A stretch of DNA of 64,000 nt from positions 186,001-250,000 of the forward strand of contig JAVTVJ010000822.1 of NCBI GenBank assembly GCA_034509425.1. The letters are read 5' to 3'. The stretch's first letter is position 1; each line of letters begins with the position of its first letter. Of this stretch, positions 1-13,196 are shown in pieces. Source of the stretch: Eopsaltria australis (Eukaryota; Chordata; Aves; Passeriformes; Petroicidae). A program made the position numbers and the translations under genes. Under the pieces are notes generated by a model. The model ran no database searches. It was given only the letters and a program-made list of their open reading frames with translations, and was not told the origin of the DNA.

Positions 1-146
1 TCTATTAGCTGCAGGAAATCCATGGGAATGATGGAGAAGGGGTCACAGGGTGGTAGTGTCACCAGGAGAGGGCCCTGTGCTGGCATCAGGGTCAGTGCAA
101 AGAGAGGGAATAGGTGACATCTGGAAGCACTTGGAAAAATGTGCCC

Positions 147-415
147 TCATACAATCCCAGAATCACTGAGGTCAGAAAAGAGTTCCAAGGTTGAGTCCGA
201 GCTGTGCCCAATCCCCACCTTGTCCCCAGCCCAGAGCTCTGAGTGCCACTCACAGGTGACACCTCCAGGGATGGGGACTCCAAACCGCCCTGAGCAGCTC
301 TTTCCAAAGCCTGCCCACCATTTCCATGGGGAAATTCCTGCTGCTGTCCAACCTGAGCCTCCCCTGGCCCAGCCTGAGGCCGTTCCCTCTCCTCCTGTCC
401 CCTCTGGAGAGCCTG
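147..415 (-). mobile_element. CR1 LINE 3' fragment
   Basis: Read on the minus strand it gives the CR1 tail pattern: a short segment ending near GGAGTCCCCATCCCTGGAGG, then a stretch matching the copy at 11435-11636 (cactcagagctctgggctg, ggggacaaggtggggattgg), ending in gattctggga. The 330-415 part matches the further-upstream CR1 segment. It is 5'-truncated. Confidence 0.8.
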
Positions 416-2867
416 CCAAGAGTCACATAATAGAAAGCCACGCTTGGAAGGAGGAATGTGGTTAGTAGCTACACCAATTTCTGTAAATGGAGATGTTTTG
501 TGCATTATTCTCTTCCAGTCTGGGTTTCTGAGCCCTCTCTGTCACAGCTGAGTGACCCCTGGCAGCTGGCACCCATCAGGTGACATCTGGTGCCTTGGAC
601 TTGCCTTTGTGGTCTCCTCCTCCCCACAGCCCAGGCTGTGGATGTTGATCCAGGGACCATTTAGCACCAGTGGGAGGGGGAGCAATGAAAGGACACTGCA
701 ATTCCCAGGCTCCCTGCTCCAAGATTTCTCTCCCTGGAGGAAAATCAATGGAAAATGTGAGCCACTTATCAGATGTTTCACATCCAGGAAGGTGCAAGCA
801 CGAACACAACCCTGGAAATCTGGAAATGCACAGGTGGTGTTTTCTCAGGTGGCTTTTTTTCCTTTAAAAAATAAATTTAAAAAAATAGCAAAAGAGGCAC
901 GGGTGTAAAAATAAAAGCAAAATACCACATCTCACGCAAAACCCTGAAGAAACAAAGAGATAAGCAAGCTCCCCACATTTGATGAGCAGAAGATCATGGC
1001 AGGATTAGCCACAAAGCCATTAGAAAGTCTCACTAAGGTTGCTGTGATTGTCTGGAGAGCAGGGGTTGTTCAACAGTGATTGCACTTCAAAACACAAACC
1101 ACATCCAATAACACCACCAGCTGTATAAAAAAACCCCAAAAAACAATAAAAACCTTCATACTTCTTTTTGCTTAGACTTTTTGAATTTCCTTGTCCAGTC
1201 ATTTCCAATCTGGGCTGTCCTGGTGTTAAGGAGCTTCCAGTTCCATTTTCAGATAAACCCCCAGCTATTGATTGGAGCATTTCCCACCCCAAGAACTGGG
1301 ACATGGAGTTTTGAAATCTGTTTTTCTGTGGCAGCAGAGCAGCTGGAAGCAGAGGAACGACTCAGTCTCCTCTCTGAGCATCATTCCTGCCTCCAGAGGT
1401 CACCTTTGCTGGGGGGATCATTAATAAGCCACACATTTTGCAAGGATTAACACCCACTAAACCTTGGCATTTATTCCAGAGACGGAGATCAATGGGGCAC
1501 TTTAGCACAGGACTAACAACATCCCTGAGCTGCTTCTTTCCCTCTTTAATCATCTTTGAGGGGGGGTACAGAGGCAGCAGTTCAGAGGGTTTGTTTTCTG
1601 GTTTATTTGTGGAGCTGGGAGCTAATTAATCCCCTTGTTATCAAAGCAGAGCCTCTGATTGGGGTTGTCCATAACTCTAAAATGGAGACCTGAACAAACC
1701 ACGTGGAGACAAAGCCTGAAGTTCAGGCAGAGGAAGGAGCTTTGTGGAATACAAACAAGGGATAAACCGGCCTAATTCTGGTTCTTTGATGGATCTAGTG
1801 TGGAAAATAAAAAAAAAAAGACCAATAAGCTTTATACTTTGAATTGTGTCTTTTTACACTCAGCAGAAAATCTGTTTGAACATTTATCTGTCAAACCTGC
1901 AGATCCCTTTTTTGCCGTGTCATGTCTCCATCGTGTGTGTGTGTGTCCCAAGTTAAATAAAATCTACAAAAACTACAGAACCAACAGCTATTCTATATTA
2001 AACTCTATTTCCTATAATTGACAATATTTTTTCTTTATTAATATTCTTTGATATAACTCACTGTGCTTAAACACACGGAGAATGCATTTGGTGCTCTCTC
2101 TCCAGTTGCAGGATAAGAGCAAAATAAGGATTTAAAAATAATAGTAATAATAGAAAACATTCACACAAAAAGGTAAAAACTGTGAACATTGCTTCCTGTG
2201 CAAATTCCTTTCCTTTTTCTGGAAGGCTGCATTTTGGACAAGGATCCAAAAGGAAGGGTTCTTTTTCTGGACCTTCACTGCTGGAGTGGTTGTGCCACCT
2301 CCCTTCCTCGTGGTGGTCACTTGCCCAGAAGTCATCAAGAATTCAGGTTGCTTTGGTTTAGTTGGGTTTTCTTTTCTGTTCCTCTGCTCCAGCAGCAAAC
2401 ATTTTTTGGGAATTCCGAGTGCAATAATCAATTTTTGTGGGATTTCAAGACCTCTTTAATGCAAGAGCAGATCATTCCTCAATGTTCAACTACCCAGCCT
2501 ATCCAGCAGCTCAATTCACCTCACAGTACATTTTAATTCTTACAAACAAGTGAATTATGATGGATTTTTGCTCTCAGGTTTCCAATATCTGTCTCTGACA
2601 AGACTTCAAGGAATATTCACGAGACAAAGGTGGTGTAAATCCATGAATCCGAAATTACATCACCTTTGTACTGAAAAACAATTGCAAGGTTGCATTCATG
2701 GAAAATCGTGTTGAAATTTAGTTTAGAACGTGTCTGACAGGATTGAGGGGAAACAAAGCCAATAACTTGGGAAATGTTTGATGAATTAGCACTGTGAAAT
2801 TAATTAATTCAATCTTACTTGAGCAGTGCCCTGGATTCATAAAGATGAGCAAGCTGGGATAGGTGAA

Positions 2868-2942
2868 GGGGTGGAGGGGATTGGAATGAGATGATCTTTT
2901 TAGTTCCCTTCCAAGCCAAACCCTTCTGCAATTCTGTGATTT
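2868..2942 (+). mobile_element. CR1 LINE 3' end, short
   Basis: Contains the CR1 terminal module: ggaatgagatgatctttt, ttcccttccaagccaaaccc and a final attctgtgatt. About 75 bases; diverged. Confidence 0.7.
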
Positions 2943-4577
2943 AGAATTTTAGAGTAACCAAGCTCCTCTGCATGGAGTCAACATCAAATTGCAATTTAGG
3001 TGACTAATTGATGAATTTCAGAGCAGAAGGTGGCACTGACTGAATAAAGCACCCCAAGGGATGAGATTTTGTTAAAAAAAATTCATCTTGGGCCTCAAAT
3101 TTTGCCTTTGTGGCCGCAGGGATTTGCCCTTGAGCAAACTGATGCTTGTGCACAGTGGAGAGTTTAGATCATGTTAGTCCTTGATCTAACTCAGTTAAAA
3201 AGTTGATAAGGACATCCTGGCTTTATCTCCTCTGCCTAAAGGAGAGATAGAAAAGCTGACAGAGCCACAGGGAGCTGGAAAGCTGCTGAAGGCACGGTGA
3301 CAAAACCCCACGTGTATCACCCCAAGGCATCTCCAATTTCCACCGAGGGAACAAAAGTGTCTCCCAGGCCGAGATCTTGCAAGAGACACCTTGGCTCAAC
3401 TTCCAATTCCCTCCTGTCTCGCAGCCCGTGCTCCTGATGCTCTCCTGTCTGCTTCACAGACCAGATCCTATCTCCCGGGTATTTTTAGCCTACAACAGCA
3501 TCCTGAAAGCCTCACAAGGACACCGTGCACTTCATCCTGAGACAGGGAAACTTTTGTCACTGCAGAGCCAACTTTTGAGGTGACTGGAGGCCCATCCCAG
3601 TTTGCCCCAGTTTGCAGGAGTTGTTTGTGCCCTGACACTGTCAAAATTCCAAGAGGAGCTTAAATTCCAAGATTTCCGATCTTAAATTCCAAAATTCTCA
3701 ACAATGGAAAAGTTTTGTTTAAGGGGTTGCTGACAGCTGGAAACACAACAAGGTTACAGAGGTTCAGTTGGATTTTTTTGATCATTAATATTTGCTTTGG
3801 TTTTGATTCTTTTTTTTTTTTAATGTGGATTTTTTGTCTGATAAAATATCACAATACTTAAAAAGCAAAATATTTGACAAATAAATGTTGTTCTCAATGA
3901 GTTTTTGTTTTGACAGGGTTTTGTGCAAACCAGCAACATTTGGGTAACATGCAAATGTTTTATCCTGAGCTCTGGGAAGAGACTGGTTTAATATTCAAAT
4001 TTGTCATCACTTTCTGTGTCATTTCTCAAAGATATGGGTGGAAATTTTTTCCATTCTCAAGTGGAAATTCAAAAGTTTTAACAGCATTAATTTCTTCAGC
4101 AACTGAAAAATTCTGTTCCCAGTCTTGTTAGACAAGAAATGCATAAGGAAATGATTTTATTTTGACAAAGAAAAGGCTAAATTTGTAATAAACTTTTAAA
4201 ATTAGCTACAAAAAGCTTGGGTTAATCTGTTGTGAGCAACTTTTAGTCTATTTACTCTTGATACCACTTAGAAAAAGCCCCGTAATTATTTAAGAGAAAA
4301 ATTTTAATGAGGAAATACCTAAAATTCCATTATAAATTTTATTCCTAATTAAAAAGAGAGCCGCTAATTATAATGCCTATCTCCTTTAGAAGGTGCTGCA
4401 AGGCTTAATTAATTGGCGGTAAAGCTCATTTGAGAAGCTCACAGGATGGAAGTGTAAAATTGTTTATGGTAATCAGGAGGAGGCTCTGGATGGGGCTGAC
4501 AGGGGGTGCTGGGCACCTGTGGGCACATCCCAGGGCTTCCCATGCCCTGCTGTCCCCATGTCACAGCCTCAGAGCAG

Positions 4578-4915
4578 CCCAGGACAGCTGAGGTGCTTCC
4601 AATATCATCAGAGAGGTCTCCAGGAGAGATGGAGAGGGATTTGGGAGCAGGGATGGAGGGACACACACAGGGAATGGCTTCCCACTGTCCCAGGGCAGGG
4701 ATGGATGGGAAATTGGGAATGAATTGTTCCCTGTGAGATTGCTCAGAGAATCTGTGGCTGCCCCTGGATCCCTGGAAGTGTCCAAGGCCAGGTTGGACAG
4801 GGCTTGGAGCAGCCTGGGACAGTGGAAGGTGTCCCTGCCCATGGCAGGGGGTGGGAGAAGACGATTTTTAAGGTCTCTCCCAACCCAAACCACTCTGGGA
4901 TTCTGGGATGAATTC
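4578..4915 (+). mobile_element. CR1 LINE 3' fragment
   Basis: A long, well-preserved tail: ctccaggagagatggagagg, cacagggaatggcttcccac, then tggaagtgtccaaggccagg, ggacagtggaaggtgtccct, gcccatggcaggggg and the terminal cccaacccaaaccactctgg with gattctggga. Confidence 0.92.
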
Positions 4916-5304
4916 AAGTAACTTTTCCTCACTAAGAGGACACTTTCCAGCCTGGCTCTGCCTTTTCTCTGCTGGAGCAATCCCAAGAGGGAAAATGGAA
5001 ATCCAAGAAGGTTTGCAGTTCATATCAGGATTTATTTCTGTGCCACTTTAGACAAGGAAGTCTCCCCTCCCTTTTTTAATAAAAAATGCTTAATATGTAA
5101 GATATGAAGGGGCAGGTAAGGGTTTGAAGAGGTCCCTCAGTGCTGGGATGTGCCTCAAGTGCCAACTCCCACCCCACGAGCTGAACCCTGCAGAGCTCAG
5201 GACGCGACCGTGGGCACCAGCACTAAACAAAACTATTCCCACTCCTGCTCTAAAGCTAATCCCGTGTAGTGACCCAGTTTTTGAGGAGAGAGGTTTGTGA
5301 TTAC

Positions 5305-5405
5305 CTGACAGGAGCTCATATTTGTACGAGAGGAGCAGCGAGAGCACATTTAATCTTTCATGCTCCGCTCTGACAGCTGCGCTTTCGCTCGCTCAGCTTT
5401 CCTGA
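5305..5405 (-). ncRNA. candidate divergent upstream transcript, first exon
   Basis: On the minus strand TATAAAAAA (5436-5428) would place initiation near 5405. The sequence then runs to a CAG|gtaatc donor whose last exonic base is 5305. Any open frame here is short and unremarkable, so a non-coding promoter-upstream transcript is the more natural reading. This is a proposal from motif geometry only. Confidence 0.2.
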
Positions 5406-5586
5406 AGGATGAGCGAGGCAGAGCCGGTTTTTTATACATCCCAAATTTCCAGACAGGGCTGTGCATAGACTGTGGGAGCTGTTTATCTGACTGAGGCGCT
5501 AATTGTGCGGGTCCTGGCTGGAGCAGCGTGGGGAAGGCAGCGCATTTCACGCTCAATACCAGGGAAGAGACACGCAACGCTCGGCG

Positions 5587-5594
5587 GATAAAAG
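5587..5594 (+). promoter_or_regulatory. candidate TATA-like box of CNTN6 promoter
   Basis: GATAAAAG sits in a CpG-enriched stretch, about 155 bases before a consensus + strand donor. Initiation would be expected near 5612-5625. The match differs from TATAAAAG at the first base. Position in a CpG-rich block and on the strand of CNTN6, 23 kb before its start-codon exon, supports a promoter, but no transcript evidence is available. Confidence 0.4.
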
Positions 5595-5614
5595 GCTCGT
5601 GGTCCCAGCTGGGA

Positions 5615-5747
5615 AAACAGTTCCATTATCTCCCAGCTGCATAGACCTTCCACACGGCTCCGTTCTGCCTCGCTGAACACTCTGCCTGGCTCAGAGCTCC
5701 AAACAGTCCTGCAGGAAATTGTAGAGACCCTGAGACATCTCGGAGCT
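5615..5747 (+). other. candidate non-coding exon 1 of CNTN6
   Basis: The segment lies just downstream of the TATA-like box and ends at T5747 before a perfect gtaagt donor (5748-5753). It is CpG-rich for this window (tccgttctgcctcgctg and neighbours). Spliced to 29075 it would form a two-exon 5' UTR, as in other contactin genes. The 5' limit is a guess from TATA spacing. The donor and base composition are visible; the link to CNTN6 is inference. Confidence 0.42.
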
Positions 5748-8488
5748 GTAAGTAGGGAATGGTGCTGGCTGCTGCTGCTGCTGCAGTGGGGATGGTGCTG
5801 GGGAGCCGCGGCTGCCTGGGCTGGGTTTTTATCCTTCCTCGCTCCTTTTGATTTGCATAAGGGGGAGAGAAGGGGGGAAAAAAAAAAAAAATCACTGCTT
5901 TATTTCTGCTGAGTGTCTGGAAATGGCTGATGCTCCAAACGTGAGCGTTCCGGGCAGGAAAGGACGTGTGGGATGGATTTGTATGCGGGTGAGGGCTGAG
6001 GCAAACGCAGCCGGGGCTGTGCTGGCCACAGGCACCACAGGTACATCAGTGAGGCTATCACAGCTCTGTGCTGCAGTGAGACGGGCAACACAGAGCATGA
6101 CAGTGCTAATTCTGGCACTTTCAGAGCACTTTCTACAGCATGTTAAAAGCTGAAGTGGGTAATGAGAGCCTAACCTCATTTCTGGCAGCTGAAGGTGGAA
6201 AAGCAATAAATATAAATCCGCAGGGAAATGTAGGTAAGTCCTAAAAAGAAAGTTTTTTTTCCCCCCTGTTGCTTGTTTGAAGCATCGAAGGGAAAATATA
6301 CAGCAAGTTCACAGCCTGCATTGAACTTTGGGTCTGCATCCAAAGGCTTGCAGGAGTGTTGGTTTGGATATTGTTATTTATTTACACGGCATGACACAGC
6401 TTTAAAGGATATGACACTTTATCAAAAGTTTGGGAAGTCTGTGCTTCCAGAAGCAAGTGCCTGAATAGAACTTTCTGTTAAATCAGATATTCCCATGGTG
6501 CTTTTGGGGTGAATCCTTGGATTCAGGCAGTTGTTGCATGTGGAAAGGGGCTCCTCAGCAGCTTTAGCACGAGCAAGATGCTCCTGCAGCATTTATGAAG
6601 CTGAGTGACCAAGCAAGATGCAAACCCTCTGTAAATACCAGTCACTTGTCCTTTACCAGCACTGCAACCCTTTGCAGATAAATATTGTGAGTTAAAATCT
6701 GAGTATTTACTCCTCTGAAGGAGCATTTCCACCTCCCCTCCTTTTATTTCCCCCACCCTAGAGAGAGGAGACTTGTGACTTCCACACAAAGTTCTGCAAG
6801 TTCAGAGGATTTTCCTGTGGGTGCCACTAAACCCTGCAGTGTTTGTAATTCCAGGCACCACATCCCCACAAATAACCCCCTCTCCATCAGGCAGCCCTGC
6901 CCGTGGTGCTCCAGAGGCACTGTGTCAGTGTTTCACATTCCAGGAGTCTCTGCCTCACAGCTTTTATGACACTAAAAAGTCCCAAATCAGTACCTCTATG
7001 AAGTTACCAACAGCCATAGATCACATTTTAGTGTGGAAAAAAGAGAAATAAACCCCCCCCCCCAACGTTTGCAGCTGTGGGTTTCAAATGCTGCTGAGCT
7101 ACTGCTGGCCATGGATTACAAGTTTTACCTTCCGTGCTGAGGATAAAATTATAAATAATCCAGGACAACTTAAGTGCTTTAAATCAAGCAGAAGCCATGT
7201 CTCTTTTCCTTTGCTTCCAGCTTTATGACCACTATTAAAAAGGTTTGTGGTGCATAATAAGCTACCCTAAAATTAATTTCTTGCCGTTGAAGCAAGTATT
7301 TCCCTCACAGAACAAGGGGTAATGTCCCCAAGGGGTCTTAAAACACAAAGTTGGGTGGCTCAAAGCACAATTTGTGTTTGAAATGGGAATTTTCATTAGA
7401 AGGTATTTTGTGAGTATGTGGGAATAGATCAGCTCTACAAAACAGCATTAAATTTGTATTTTCCCCCCAAAACTGTGTTAGCTGCACATAATTACAATAT
7501 TCTGTCAAAACCTGGGTTTATTGCAGAGGATTGCCACAGACTGGCCTCTGCTCACCTTCCTCAGGGACAAAGAGACACAAACCCCATCTTCATGGTGCTC
7601 TGCTTGCCCCCAGCCTCCCACCCTGTCCCTGGAGCAGGAAAGGCTCTTGCAGAGGAGGAAAACCAAGCAAGTCTGGCCCAAAAAGTCATTTATTCCTTCT
7701 TCCCAAAGGCTGCACTCAGAGCTGGTCATCACTCTGTGCTTGGGCAACTTTTTAGCCTCGTTTCTGCAAGAGAGAATCTCTCCAGGAAAAAGGGAGACAC
7801 AAAGAAATTCAGGCACAGTTTTACAGCTACAACTCCCTGTGTGGTAAAATCCATCCCTGGGACACTGAAAAAACCCCAAACACAGCAGAATTTAGGTGAT
7901 TAGGTAACCTTATTTGCATCCAAGAACTATCGGGCTCCACCAATCTCTTGTTTACACAAAGGTTTTCTACAAGAGAAGAATATGCAAGGAAAAAAACACC
8001 TTAAAAAGGGAACAAAGCATCTTCAAATGCCTTAATCACAGCAAACAAGAACAACCCCTATCAAAATTGATCAGGGCACTGAACTCAACACTTCTCCATC
8101 TTTTGGAGGAAAAAACCACACACAAGTGTGAGTGACAGAGCATCAGAGGCATGGAAACCCTACCTGGAGCTAGGAAGGTGCTGAACACACCAGAATGAAG
8201 AGCCAGAAAGAGATTTGTGCACCAAAAACCCCCATGGGGACTTGAACTCATCAGATTCAGAGGCTGGAGGAGAAGTAGTGAGGAAAAGCTGAAGTTTTTC
8301 CATGCCTTCCTGCTCTCAGCTCTGTCTCCTCTCCTCCAAGAGGCTCCTGGTGCAGCTCCTCCAGCCGTGGCTTTTCCTGGTGGATGAGGAGCAGCTGCTC
8401 AGCACTTCCTGATGCTTTCATTCTTTAGGGCACAGGGACTTCTTCCCATATTTTTTGGGACTGAAAAAATGATTGCTCTGTCTTATTG

Positions 8489-8795
8489 CAGCCTTCCAGT
8501 GCCTGAAGGGGCTCCAGGAGAGATGGAGAGGGATTTTGGATAAAGGATGGAGGGACAGGACACAGGGAATGGCTTCCCACTGCCAGAGGGCAGGGATGGA
8601 TGGGATATTGGGAAGGAATTCTTGGCTGGTGAGGCCTGGAATGGGATTCCCAGAGAAGCTGTGGCTGTTCCATCCATGGAAGTGCCCAAGATCAGTTTGG
8701 AGCATCCTGGGATACTGGAAAGTGTCCCTGCCCATGGGATGAGATGAGCTTGAAGATCCCTTCCAACCTCAACATTTTTTAAATTCTAAAATCTC
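8489..8795 (+). mobile_element. CR1 LINE 3' fragment
   Basis: Same subfamily as 4578-4915: gctccaggagagatggagag, cacagggaatggcttcccac, gggatattgggaaggaattc, then tgtccctgcccatggg and the ttccaacctcaac terminus. 5'-truncated. Confidence 0.9.
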
Positions 8796-9835
8796 ATCTC
8801 TTTATTATTTGTGGAGGTGTTTTTATTTTGGGTTTCCTAAAAGAGTTAAAACTCCAGACTGTGCAGTGCTCAGGGGAACCACTGAGAGAGAAGGATGGGG
8901 AGGAAGGAGCTGGGGAGAAATTTCCCTCACTTAGACCTTGTGATGTATTTTTAGCCTGTAAAGACCAGAAGGGATGGATTAAGTGAGTCAGAAAGGCAGT
9001 TTGTTTTATTAAAATTCTTGACAGCATCTGCTGTAATGCTCTTGTTGAAAGAGATGGGAAACATCGGAAAGATGAGAGAAGCCGTGTTCTGCCCTTGCTC
9101 CTTACACAATAAAATAATTTGGAAAGGAGAATATTTGGCTTTCTAATAACTGGTTTTATCGGCTGAATCCAAACACGAGTGACCCAGGGACACAGCAACC
9201 CTCCCCAGGCTCTGCTGCCAGCTCCCACCAGAGGCAGCTCAAACAAATAAAAACATTCTGCCCACTTTTCCTGCAGTAAATCCTCACTTTTCTTCAGGAC
9301 GCCCTGATGTGATCACCAATAAGATCCATTTTCTGTATAAGAGTCTTCAGATAAAAACTATAATTGTTTCATTTTTGTTAATGAATTCAGCTCTCCCATG
9401 GCTACAACCCAAGCATGAGGATCCCAAATCCCTCTTTGTGGTGGTGCCTGCAAGGAATCTTTTATTAAAATTCTCTTATTAGACTTATCTCTTATTAAAT
9501 GGGGGAAGACTGGCTGGAAAACAAGGATCCTCTGCTGCAAAAAGCAGTGTAACAATCAAGTGTGTACCTTTGAGCAGCACCTGATTTTAATTCCCATCCC
9601 TGGGAATGCAGAACCTGGCTGGGATGAGGTTCTACCACAAGGATCCTCCTGTTAAATGAATGAATTTCCAGACATTTAGTGATTATTTCTGCTTCAAACA
9701 CACTTTTTCCTTGTGTGTGTATTTGAGGTTTCACCACATCCCACTACCTGGTCCATTGTGAGGTCAGGACATCAGGGATGGGCGTGCCTGGATCACAAAA
9801 TACTTGTCACTGTTTCTGGTGCACTTGAGCAATTT

Positions 9836-9908
9836 AAATCCATTTCTCCCAGACTTTCATTCAAATCCATTTCTCCCAGACACTCATTCAAATCCATTTT
9901 TCCAGACA
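9836..9908. repeat. 27-bp tandem repeat, ~3 copies
   Basis: The phrase aaatccatttctcccagac recurs at 9836, 9863 and 9890 with a period of 27 bases; the last copy has lost the ctc. Confidence 0.85.
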
Positions 9909-11167
9909 TCCATCCCCTCACCAAGTTTGGTGTGTGCAGAACACGAGTGGCACCTTTGGTGAGAGAAACAGGGATTAAAAGCACAGAAGTTTCTGCAACT
10001 TCATCTCTCCGAGCAGCTCCTGATAATCCTACCATGAAATTACAAAAGCAGCGGGACCAGAGCAAACCTCCCTGGAAATTGTGCTCCCTCCATTTGTAAA
10101 GGAAGCCAGATAAGGTGGAGATTTTTATCAGCTAAATGAGAGAGCTGTGTCACATGGACTGCCCAGCATCCCACCTCTCAGCTGCAAACCTTGTCAGGAC
10201 TGAATTTGGGCAGCTGTGCAGTGGATCCGTGGATCCCTGCCTTTCCCAGGCTGCTGCAGCTTCCAAGGAGTTCGTCCTTGAGCCATGGAAATAAAAACAA
10301 AACTAAAATTCTCCCCAGAGCCAAATTGGGTGCCCACACCATGACGAGCTGCTGGTTCGTTCTCATGCCTCAGTTTCCCTCCTGTGGTCTATCAGTCACT
10401 ATTCCAGCTGTTCCTGATGCTTCAGAGTGGGAGAACCCTGGCTGGTGACAGCTGGGAGCTGTTTTACTCCTGGCATTGTCATTGTCACTTGTCCCTGGTA
10501 CTGCAGCATCCTCACACTGATGCCATCCTGCTGATTTCCTTAATTCACCCACTCAGCCCCAAATGGGTTTATTTTCCTTCAGCTGATAATGGCAGGGAAG
10601 CTCTGCAGTCCCCAGTGAGGGAATTTCTCTCCCAGAAATTGTTTTGGCTGCTGGTTTAGCAGGAGCACTTGGGCTGCACAGCGGGTTAGAGGTTTTACCC
10701 CTGTTAAAGTCACTTAAACTGCCACCTTTCCCTCAGCTCTGATATCATTAGTGGTGACACATTGCTGCAGCCTCTCCACAGAGGTCACCCAGCCCTTTCT
10801 GCAGCTATCACACAGAGCTAAAAGCCATAAATATTATATTTAACCCTCTCCTTTCCTGTCTTACTCCAAAGCCACTGGAGGTGCAGGTCTGATTTCTCCC
10901 CTGAGCACACTCTGGTCCCTCTATTCCACCAAATCCATGAGTTGGGATGGTATTTTCAGTCCTGGCTTAATTCTCCCACCCCAAAATCCAAATAAATACC
11001 AATATTTGCTATAAAATTATAGTGCCTGGGCAGCTGCATTCCCACCTGTTTGTGAGGGCAGAGCCACAGGAGAAAGACTTATCAGAGGGATCTTCTTCTA
11101 CTTACACGGAAAATCTTTGTTTCCTACATCACTGAAATAGGAACAGTTATTCATTAATTCCTTTGCA

Positions 11168-11264
11168 AAAGCCTGGGCTGGTGGAAGGAGTCCCTGCCCA
11201 GGGCAGGAGATTGGAACAAAATTATCTTTATGGTCTTCTCCAATCCAGAACATTCTGTGATTCT
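11168..11264 (+). mobile_element. CR1 LINE 3' end, short
   Basis: Contains tggaaggagtccctgccca, gggcaggagattggaacaaa, and attctgtgattctatgg, the octamer-like CR1 terminus. Confidence 0.85.
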
Positions 11265-11434
11265 ATGGAAAACTTTACACTAAAATAAACAAACAGACTC
11301 CTTTTTTTTAAGGAGAGAATTCTTGTGGAGATGAATGTACTCTAAATATTTGTTACTGTCTAAGTACCAAGCAGGTTTTGACCAGGATAAAATCAGGCTG
11401 TGCTAACATTGCCAGGTAAAAAACCTGTCCCAGG

Positions 11435-11636
11435 CTGGAGGTGAGGGGTGGTGAGAAATGCAGGTGTGGTGAGGAAGGGTGAGGAGGTGGAGTCCCCATC
11501 CCTGGAGGTGTCCAAGGAATTCCTGGAGGTGGCACTCAGAGCTCTGGGCTGGGGACAAGGTGGGGATTGGGCACAGCTTGGTCTCGGTGATCTCAGAGGG
11601 ATTTTCCAAGCTCAGAGATTCTGGGATTCTGTGAAA
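11435..11636 (+). mobile_element. CR1 LINE 3' fragment
   Basis: Contains ggagtccccatccctggagg, tggcactcagagctctgggc, gtggggattgggcacagc and a gattctgggattctgtg end. It mirrors the inverted copy at 147-415 and sits 170 bases after the preceding CR1 in the same orientation. Confidence 0.82.
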
Positions 11637-13196
11637 TTCCCTTTGCTCAGGTGGGGCTCCCTGGAACTGAGCCCACGCCGTGTCCTCAGCACTCTCCTGC
11701 TCAGCCCTTCCTGTTCCCTGTGTGCTGGGGGCAGCTCAACACACAGCTTTAGGGTTCATGCACCTTTTGGCCACTTTTCCATGTTTTTCCCTGCCTGTTA
11801 TTAGGATTATCCACCCCCTGTGCTGCTACAATGCCCCAAACACCACTCAGTGCTGCAGCTCCATCCTTGCCATAATGCCAAAGCTGCTCCATCCCCCTCT
11901 GCTGCCCCTCTCCAGCTCTGATTCCATCTGAGACATCTCCTCAGCTTTCACTCACTGCCTGGAGCAAAGCAGAATCCAGGCTTATGAACCTGCTCACAAT
12001 TGCTGCAGCTCCAGCCAGGAATAAACTGCTCTTAACCTAAATAGTTCTCTGAGGACTCTGAGCTTGGGGGAAGAAGCAGAACTGTGCTGTCTCCAGTGCA
12101 AGCAGGGATAAGTGAGCCTGGACACGCTGGATAAGTTGGGAAAGCAGCTGGAAAGAGAGGAGAGGGAAAGAACTGTGGTGAACAGAGCTGAACAATAATG
12201 ACCACTTTAAACTGTAGTAAATGCAATGTTTCCAAATAAAAAGCAGAGTATTGAAGCCACAAAGAATGAAAAGGCTGCCAGAGTGAGGGATTTGTCCTAA
12301 AAACACCTCAAGGAGAAGGGAAACTCCAGTGTGGTAAAACCCCTTCCATAGTGGGGGTGAGGTGGGGCTGTGGTTGGTGCTGGGCACCACATGGAATAAT
12401 TGATATGGCAAATTAAAGGGTGATAAAAATGATAGAGCAAAGTGGGCAAAACTGAGCGAAAGAAGAGCTGAGGTGGAGTTACATTTGCAGGAAGAAGCTT
12501 TTTCACTTAAATGCAAAATGCCCACTAAGGTGAGCCAGGATCTACCACTGAATCTTACAGAAATCTTGGTAACAAGAGATTTCAGAGGTATCTTGGGATG
12601 CTCTGAGGAAAGTTGTGGGGAGTGCTACTTGGAATTCTTCTGTACTTGAGGTATTTCAGCATTAATTGCACAGCTTTACTCACAGATTACTCATCTTCAA
12701 GTTAGTCTTACCAAAGGTGTTGAATAATGGATGATATTAAACTTTGGGTTAGGGATTCAGGGGATTGATTTGGAAGACATAGGTGAGCCATCCCCAAAAT
12801 CTAACTTCTGTCAGAAATTAGCAGAATAAAAGTTACATTTGAAGTGCAAGAACTGAGAAAAAAGCACCTTTCTCACTGATTCAGGCAAAATAAAAATGAC
12901 TAAGCCTGTCACGACTTTACCTCTTTGTCTGGCTGACTTTCTCAGCAAGATTGATTCCAAATCCAGCTAAGCCCTGAAAGGAATTAGCAGGAAATGCTTT
13001 GTTGGAGGATGCTGAGGGGGTGGGATGAGCAGCCGGGGAAGCAGCAGCAATACCCAAAAATAAAGCCCCAGCCCTGACTAACCGGGGGCCCTGTTGGGTT
13101 CACTGAAGCATGAGTAAGCCATAAAACCTCTCACTTGAATCCACAGAGGCAAAAGAAACACTCTGAGAGGATAAAAAGCAGGTTAGAAAGTGTTGG

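Larger units (their letters stand above)
431..5180. other. 5' flank, no gene recognised
   Basis: AT-rich sequence between the first CR1 copy and the CpG-enriched promoter candidate. I see two CR1 fragments (2868-2942, 4578-4915), short A/T runs, and an unusually clean AT-rich stretch near 4130-4440 that may be a conserved non-coding element. No open frame shows protein-like composition or splice-supported exons. Confidence 0.6.
5190..6080. promoter_or_regulatory. CpG-enriched segment, possible divergent promoter
   Basis: CpG dinucleotides are clearly clustered here, most densely from 5340 to 5760, whereas the surrounding tens of kilobases are CpG-poor. It contains TATA-like boxes on both strands (GATAAAAG at 5587 +, TATAAAAAA at 5436-5428 -), each followed at exon-like distance by a consensus donor (gtaagt at 5748 +; CAG|gtaatc at 5305/5304 -). 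This is the layout expected of a bidirectional promoter. The CpG count was judged by eye. Confidence 0.5.

Noticed and set aside
92..505. 137-codon minus-strand frame at the left edge
   Set aside because: Lies largely over a CR1 tail, has low-complexity composition and no splice or start support.
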